A model generated the notes under the pieces. That model was given only the letters and a program-made list of their open reading frames with translations, had not been told where the DNA came from and did no database searches. Shown here piece after piece: positions 60,898 through 64,000 of a stretch of 64,000 bases of DNA. Position numbers and translations under genes: made by a program. The DNA is from Pseudomonadota bacterium (GTDB lineage: Bacteria > Pseudomonadota > Gammaproteobacteria > Steroidobacterales > Steroidobacteraceae), in NCBI GenBank assembly GCA_016703895.1, contig JADJBE010000001.1, positions 869,501-933,500 on the forward strand, given 5' to 3'. The first letter of the stretch is position 1. Each line of letters begins with the position of its first letter.

Positions 60898-62115
60898 ATG
60901 CACTACAGCGTCAAGGTCGCCCTGCGGTATCTGACCGCTAACCGTCTGCAGTCCACGATGCTGATTGCCGGCGTCGCGATCGCGGTGATGGTGTTCACCT
61001 TCAACGCAGCGTTGATCAATGGCCTGGCCGAGTTCCAGATTCAACGGGTCGTCGGCTCGACGGCACACGTCACGCTCAAGCCTGAGCGGCGTATGCCGGC
61101 GGTGGTCCCACCGCGCGACGCGAGTGCGGTTCGCGCAGTCGTGAGTCAGCGCGCCCTCCAGCGGCGCGAACAGATCAAGGATTGGCGCGCCGTCGAGTCG
61201 ATACTTGAGTCCCTGCCAGATGTCACGGGTATCAGCTACAACGTGCTCGGTACCGTGCTGGCGACTCGCGGTCAGCAGACGGTGCCAATTACGCTGAAGG
61301 GCGTGGAGCCGCAGCGACTCTCGGCAATCGCGCCTATTGATACGAACGTCGTGGCCGGCGAGCCACGACTGGGCCTGAATGACATTCTGATCGGCAAACG
61401 GCTGGCGGATGATCTCGGCATCGGTGTGGCGCAGCCGGTTTTTGTGCAGAGCGATCAGGGACGTGAGCGCGTGCTCATCGTCCGCGGCTTGTACGCCACT
61501 GGCGTCGAGAGCATTGATGCGCGACTCGCCTACGTCAATCTCGATACGGCGAGGGTACTATTCGACTATCCCGACGGCCTGACCGAGATCGAGATCAAGC
61601 TTGCGGACATTTATGCCGCTCCGGAGCTTGCCGAGCGCCTCGCCGACAGTACTGGTCTCGAGGCGACCGCCTGGAGCGAGACCAACCAGCGCCTGAAGGA
61701 TGCGTTGCAGGGTCAGCGATCCTCTGGCGACATCATCAAGTTCTTCACGCTGCTTACCATCGTCATTGGCGTCGCGAGCGCGCTGCTCCTCACTACCTAC
61801 CGACGTCGCCCCGAGATCGGCATTATGCGCAGCTTTGGTGTGTCGCAACGATTTGTACTCTCGGTGTTCATCTTGCAGGGTGCGCTCATTGGTACGCTCG
61901 GCTCAATAGCCGGCTGTCTGCTGGGATATGGCTTTAGCGCACTGCTCGCTGGTCTGCCGCGCGGCGCGGATGGCAGCGCGCCGCTACCCGTCGATCCGGC
62001 GTTGGGTGAGTATCCGATCGCGTTGCTGCTGGCGGTTGTCGCCAGTGTGCTAGCGGCGATTCTGCCAGCGAGGGCGGCATCGCGCGTCGACCCTGTCGAG
62101 GCTATCTCTCAGTGA
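60898..62115 (+). CDS. ABC transporter permease (MacB/LolE-like)
   Basis: 405 residues. N-terminal helix (STMLIAGVAIAVMVFTFNAA), a periplasmic MacB-type core domain (about 45-280, with TGISYNVLGTVLATRG) and the C-terminal FtsX unit (three helices, TLLTIVIGVASALLLTTY and ILPARAASRVDPVEAI at the end). It lacks a fused ATPase, which is supplied by the following gene. Operon HlyD-permease-ATPase. Confidence 0.9.
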   Translation: MHYSVKVALRYLTANRLQSTMLIAGVAIAVMVFTFNAALINGLAEFQIQRVVGSTAHVTLKPERRMPAVVPPRDASAVRAVVSQRALQRREQIKDWRAVESILESLPDVTGISYNVLGTVLATRGQQTVPITLKGVEPQRLSAIAPIDTNVVAGEPRLGLNDILIGKRLADDLGIGVAQPVFVQSDQGRERVLIVRGLYATGVESIDARLAYVNLDTARVLFDYPDGLTEIEIKLADIYAAPELAERLADSTGLEATAWSETNQRLKDALQGQRSSGDIIKFFTLLTIVIGVASALLLTTYRRRPEIGIMRSFGVSQRFVLSVFILQGALIGTLGSIAGCLLGYGFSALLAGLPRGADGSAPLPVDPALGEYPIALLLAVVASVLAAILPARAASRVDPVEAISQ

Positions 62116-62139
62116 AGATAGCGCAATGAAGACAGCTCA

Positions 62140-62847
62140 ATGATGACCACTGCGGATTCAACGCCCTTGCTCGAAGTTGTCGACCTACGCAAGACGTTCG
62201 TCGATCGGTACTTTGAAACACCAGTTCTCAAGGGCATCAATTTCACGCTCGCGCGCGGCGAGATGGTCGCGATGCAGGGGTCGTCGGGAAGCGGCAAGAG
62301 CACGCTGTTAACCATACTCGGCACCTTGCTCGCACCGACTTCTGGCACATTCAGGATGCTCGGTCAGGATCTGACGCGGCTCACTGAATCGCAGCTCTCT
62401 GAGTTCCGCAATCGGTATATTGGTTTCATCTTCCAGCATCACCACTTGCTACCGGACTTTACGGCTCTCGAGAACGTCGTCTTTCCACATGCCGGCCGTG
62501 TCGGTCGCGAAACTCGGGTCGGACTGGAACGTGCCGCCATGTTGCTGGAGCGTGTGGGGTTGTCTGATCGGAAGCACTACCGTGCAACGCGCCTCTCGGG
62601 CGGACAAAAGCAACGGGTAGCGATTGCCAGAGCACTGATGAATGAACCGTCTTTGGTGCTGGCCGACGAGCCGACCGGTAACCTGGATCGTGACACCGCC
62701 AACCAGTCGTTCGAGTTGTTAACCGAGATTCAGCGCGAAACCGGTACCACGTTCTTGCTGTCGACCCACGATGAGCTGCTGGCTAGTCGGTGCGAGCGAC
62801 GTATCCGGCTACTGGACGGCGTCGTCGTGACTACTCCAGCTCATTGA
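62140..62847 (+). CDS. ABC transporter ATP-binding protein (LolD/MacB group)
   Basis: 235 residues. Walker A GSSGSGKSTLL, Q-loop in FIFQHHHLLPDF, signature LSGGQKQRVAIARAL, Walker B LVLADEPTGNLD, switch LLSTHDE. It energises the permease encoded 24 bases upstream. Its stop overlaps the convergent EAL gene by 17 bases. Confidence 0.93.
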   Translation: MMTTADSTPLLEVVDLRKTFVDRYFETPVLKGINFTLARGEMVAMQGSSGSGKSTLLTILGTLLAPTSGTFRMLGQDLTRLTESQLSEFRNRYIGFIFQHHHLLPDFTALENVVFPHAGRVGRETRVGLERAAMLLERVGLSDRKHYRATRLSGGQKQRVAIARALMNEPSLVLADEPTGNLDRDTANQSFELLTEIQRETGTTFLLSTHDELLASRCERRIRLLDGVVVTTPAH

Positions 62848-64000
62848 GTGGTTTGGGTTCTTCCAGCACGAAGCCTTGGGCGTAGTCCACGCCGACGGCC
62901 GACAGCCATTGCCGTGCTGCTGGTGTATCGATGCGCTTGGCGACGCACGATATGCCGAGCACCTTGGACATCTGTGACATGGCGATTACCAGCGCCTGTT
63001 GCAGGCGATTGGTCATGGCGCTAGTGGTTATCCTCGAATCGATCTTGACGAAACGCATGGCCGGAGACGCCAACCATGGCACTACCCGCGAATCCAGCGT
63101 GAAATCGTCGATGACGACGTAGCAACCCAGCTTCTCGCAGGCTGCTATGAACATCTCAACGTCTCGCTGTTGCTTCACGCAAGCTTGTTCAGACAACTCG
63201 AAGCCAACGGTGCCGGGTGGTACGTCGCGGGTCTTGAGTTGTGAGGCAACAAACGCGAGGAACTTTGGATCGGCGATCGAACTCATCGAGAGATTGCAGG
63301 AGAAGCTCGCCGGTTTGTCATCGAGCACCTTGGGATGGGCTTCGATCCAGGCGAGCAACTCTGCGATGACGAGACGATCGAGTTCCGAGGTGCCGATGGC
63401 GCAGCGAACGGTATCGGCCACTGAGTCAGGGGTCGAGCTGCGACCAACCGGTCGTGCCAGCACTTCGTAGCGCCGTGTACCGCCCCCGGTACGCAATTTC
63501 AGCAGCTGTTGCACGTGCAGTTGGTAGTGGGTATCCGAGAAGCGGAACTTGCCACTGCCAACCGTCGGCGCTGCAATAGCGGTTGGTTTGGCGATCGCCG
63601 GTGCCGATTCGACGTGCTTCGCTTGTGGTGCACGCGACCCAACCACACGTAGTCCGGTGGTGCTGGGACTAACTGGCGTCGGTGCCGCTGCTGGGCGTTT
63701 TGTCGCTTTTGGCGGTGCCACTGTGGGTGCTGGCCGGATTGGCTTGCGAAAAATCGCCAGGCGTCGCATCGCCGCCGACGTCTGGTTGTTTACGAGCCGT
63801 CCGGCGCCAGCGCTATCGAGCCATTTGCTTTCGCTGATGATCGTCGCGAGCCCAACCAACTCCCCATTCGGCGAGCGCGCGGGTAGAAACGTCGCTGAGC
63901 GACCGTCGCCCAGATTCTGGAAAATGTAGTGACGATCGGTGGCCAACGTCAGTGCGTTGGTCGCTTCGAGCACCAGGCTGTGCTCGTCGGGTCCCATCAC
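62831..64000 (-). CDS. Degenerate EAL domain protein, partial
   Basis: At least 389 residues, running off the right edge; the true start is not in the window. Residues ~1-90 of the visible part look like a PAS- or CheW-type module, then a Pro/Ala-rich linker, then an EAL domain (about 150-389). The signature glutamate segment reads YEVLARP, metal sites include NLSMSS and VVIDDFTLD, and VKIDSRI holds the Lys. The usual AEGVE block reads VAKRID, so a key Glu is lost and activity is doubtful. It may be a c-di-GMP sensor rather than a phosphodiesterase. Confidence 0.8.
   Translation of the reverse strand: MMGPDEHSLVLEATNALTLATDRHYIFQNLGDGRSATFLPARSPNGELVGLATIISESKWLDSAGAGRLVNNQTSAAMRRLAIFRKPIRPAPTVAPPKATKRPAAAPTPVSPSTTGLRVVGSRAPQAKHVESAPAIAKPTAIAAPTVGSGKFRFSDTHYQLHVQQLLKLRTGGGTRRYEVLARPVGRSSTPDSVADTVRCAIGTSELDRLVIAELLAWIEAHPKVLDDKPASFSCNLSMSSIADPKFLAFVASQLKTRDVPPGTVGFELSEQACVKQQRDVEMFIAACEKLGCYVVIDDFTLDSRVVPWLASPAMRFVKIDSRITTSAMTNRLQQALVIAMSQMSKVLGISCVAKRIDTPAARQWLSAVGVDYAQGFVLEEPKPLNELE

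Overview
The window looks like a chromosomal segment of a high-GC gammaproteobacterium, probably near the Xanthomonadales/Nevskiales/Steroidobacterales. The evidence is gene content and order: an aa3 oxidase cluster (coxB-coxA-ctaG-coxC), bioBFHCD divergent from comF, recG-ridA-spoT-rpoZ-gmk-yicC, rph-rdgB-hemW, mrcA divergent from pilMNOPQ, aroK-aroB and tesA divergent from ybbA-ybbP. No tRNA, rRNA, CRISPR array, phage or transposase gene was seen. Most of the window is core genome; the accessory material is two nucleotidyltransferase cassettes, repeats and a few unknown proteins.

Layout. 0-7.6 kb: respiratory oxidase and assembly genes (SURF1 cut by the left edge), interrupted by a VOC protein and a nucleotidyltransferase pair. 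7.6-14 kb: biotin operon with a BirA-type operator, comF and ubiA. 14-23 kb: an esterase-like lipoprotein, recG, ridA, spoT, rpoZ, a second nucleotidyltransferase pair, gmk and yicC. 23-30 kb: PP2C phosphatase, rph, rdgB, hemW, a pair of DnaA-box-like sites in an AT-rich gap, rpmE, an M48 lipoprotein protease and gltA. 30-34.8 kb: a frameshifted membrane protein, a Tat-type katG and three long palindromic elements. 34.8-44.7 kb: mrcA, then a c-di-GMP-I riboswitch, pilMNOPQ and an Ig-like lipoprotein. 45-51 kb: aroK, aroB, dgt-like, a DUF6502-like gene, fadD and tesA. 51-64 kb: ybbA/ybbP, a frameshifted metallophosphoesterase, a frameshifted DUF4139 protein, a TetR/HlyD/ABC exporter locus and a degenerate EAL protein cut by the right edge.

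Common themes. Gene orientation is mostly minus before about 23 kb and mostly plus after it, with the DnaA-box-like pair just beyond the switch. Five intergenic elements of about 175-205 bp share a conserved apical loop but have different, self-complementary stems. This covariation points to a structured RNA or DNA hairpin family and is the best candidate here for something undescribed. A c-di-GMP aptamer starts at a predicted promoter in front of the type IV pilus operon. Three genes are broken by 1-2 base indels in short repeats; these may be assembly errors rather than real pseudogenes.
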